From Corythoichthys intestinalis (lineage: Eukaryota; Chordata; Actinopteri; Syngnathiformes; Syngnathidae), in NCBI RefSeq assembly GCF_030265065.1, contig NC_080416.1:23210501-23274500 (forward strand): a DNA stretch of 64,000 nt, given 5' to 3'. Position 1 is the first letter of the stretch; every line of letters begins with the position of its first letter. This document shows positions 62,797 to 64,000 of this stretch, piece by piece. The position numbers and the translations under genes are program-made. The notes under the pieces were generated by a model. That model saw nothing but the letters and a program-made list of their open reading frames with translations. It had not been told where the DNA came from and made no database searches.

Positions 62797-64000
62797 TAGT
62801 GCTGCAACGATTAATCGATTAACTCGAGTATTCGATTAGAAAAAAGATATTCGAATTAAATTTTGCTGCTTCGAGTATTCGTTTAATTTAAGTGGCGTTT
62901 TAATTAGAGATGTTCGATTGGGTCCGATCACGTCATTTTCAAAGTATTGGAATCGGCATAAAAATATCGACCATGCCTTTTTTTAAATCTATATACAGTA
63001 TATTTTTTAATTACATCGTTTTCGAATTGCATTTAACGTTACAAACATAATATGTTACAGTCTTTAGTTTAAGCTTATGGTAGGGTTATCAAATTTATCC
63101 CGATAACGGCGGTGATGAAGTTTTTAAAAAATGTATCACGTTAAAATATTTAACGCAATTAATGTATGCGCTGCACGACCCACTCACGCATTGTCGCGCT
63201 CAATCTGTAATGGCGCCATTTTACCTATATAGAGAGATAAAAGGCAGCGTAAAATGAGTAGAGTGAATTTTGGCAGACTTTGGAGCCTTTTTTTAATTGG
63301 CTAAAGCCTTACAATCCCTCTCCCTACGATTAGAAACATCACGGGAAGCAACGAGGGGAAGCAAGGTAGCAATTGATCTTTTTCTTAACACCTTATGTTA
63401 TTTCCCAATGCAGAGAAGATATATCAATTGGTAGCACTGCGCACAGTCATGGTTCCACTTCCCATCATGCATTTGGGTATGGCTACAGTATCATTTACTG
63501 AAAGCTCAACAAATACGCTAGATGGCAATATTTAGTGACAATATACAAAGTCACAAGTCTTTCTATCCGTGGATCCCTCTCACAGAAAGAATGTTAATAA
63601 TGTAAATGCCATCTTGAGGATTTATTGTCATAATAAACAAATACAGTACTTATGTACTGTATGTTGAATGTATATATTCGTCCGAGTTTTATTCATTTTT
63701 TTCTTAATGCATTGCCAAAATGTATATGATTGGGAAAAATTATCGGGAATGATTGGAATTTAATCGGGAGCAAAAAAAAGCAATCGGATGGAGACATATC
63801 GGGATCGGCAGATACTCAAACTAAAACGATCGGGATTGGATCGGTAGCAAAAAAACAACGGAACAACCCTAGTTTTAATGGCTTATTTTGAAAGTGTTTG
63901 CATTTAGTTTTATTGATTTGGGTGGATACACTGCCTTCTAGTCTGCCTCATTTCACATTGCTGAATCCAGGTGCTCCCTGTTACGACCAACATAAGCTAC
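62797..64000. mobile_element. hAT-type MITE, family A (copy 3), runs off the window
   Basis: Starts TAGTGCTGCAACGATTAATC and continues after the insert at 62905-63871 with GGCTTATTTTGAAAGTGTTT and GTGGATACACTGCCTTCTAG, matching copy 1 at 13470-13550. The right end is beyond the window. Confidence 0.88.
62905..63871. mobile_element. hAT-type MITE, family G (copy 4), nested in family A
   Basis: Exact 8-bp duplication GTTTTAAT (62897-62904, 63872-63879); 967 bp. Ends TAGAGATGTTCGATTGGGTC and …ACGGAACAACCCTA. It inserted into family A copy 3, so family G was active after family A. Confidence 0.94.

Overview
This is nuclear DNA from a teleost fish, most likely a percomorph. Genes are split into many small exons on both strands, and introns and spacers are packed with fish-type DNA transposons (Tc1/mariner, Tigger, hAT, TTAA-target, ISL2EU-like and an integrase-type element), LINE pieces and microsatellites. 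There is no prokaryotic content and no CRISPR array. No tRNA or rRNA gene was recognised by eye.

Four protein genes are present. (1) Only the first coding exon of hax1 (minus strand, 2517-2569) is visible; the rest lies left of the window. (2) ubap2l (minus strand, 12899-41035) can be followed through 28 coding exons that splice in frame to 1189 codons plus stop, with a poly(A) signal near 11.79 kb and a likely non-coding first exon near 43.8 kb. (3) The C1orf43 (NICE-3) orthologue (plus strand, 44530-47667) has 7 coding exons and 253 aa, the human length. (4) tuft1 (tuftelin, minus strand, 51343-58524) shows its last 10 coding exons; its start lies right of the window. The order hax1-ubap2l-C1orf43, with hax1 downstream of ubap2l on the same strand and C1orf43 head-to-head with ubap2l, is the arrangement known at human 1q21.3. 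That supports the ubap2l call over ubap2.

Layout: 0-2.5 kb is probably hax1 intron 1. The hax1-ubap2l spacer (2.6-11.7 kb) holds LINE 3' pieces, a foldback MITE and a 5.56-kb transposon (5922-11483) with ~0.5-kb terminal inverted repeats, a 6-bp target duplication, retroviral-type integrase exons and a Ulp1-like protease motif. The ubap2l introns (13-41 kb) hold many nested elements. A Tc1-like copy sits 10 bp upstream of the ubap2l start codon, apparently inside the 5' UTR exon. From 43.8 to 44.5 kb is a shared divergent promoter. From 47.9 to 64 kb, tuft1 introns and flanks hold three Tc1-type elements, four copies of one ~1-kb hAT MITE, an ISL2EU-like element nested in one of them, and a cluster of hairpins made only of Tc1 ends.

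The genes do not form one pathway. They are housekeeping genes: Hax1 in mitochondrial survival, Ubap2l in stress granules and ubiquitin, C1orf43 a small membrane protein linked to phagocytosis, and tuftelin a coiled-coil protein. The main interest is transposon layering, including target duplications and an empty-site comparison that give relative ages, and its possible effects on ubap2l and tuft1 transcripts.
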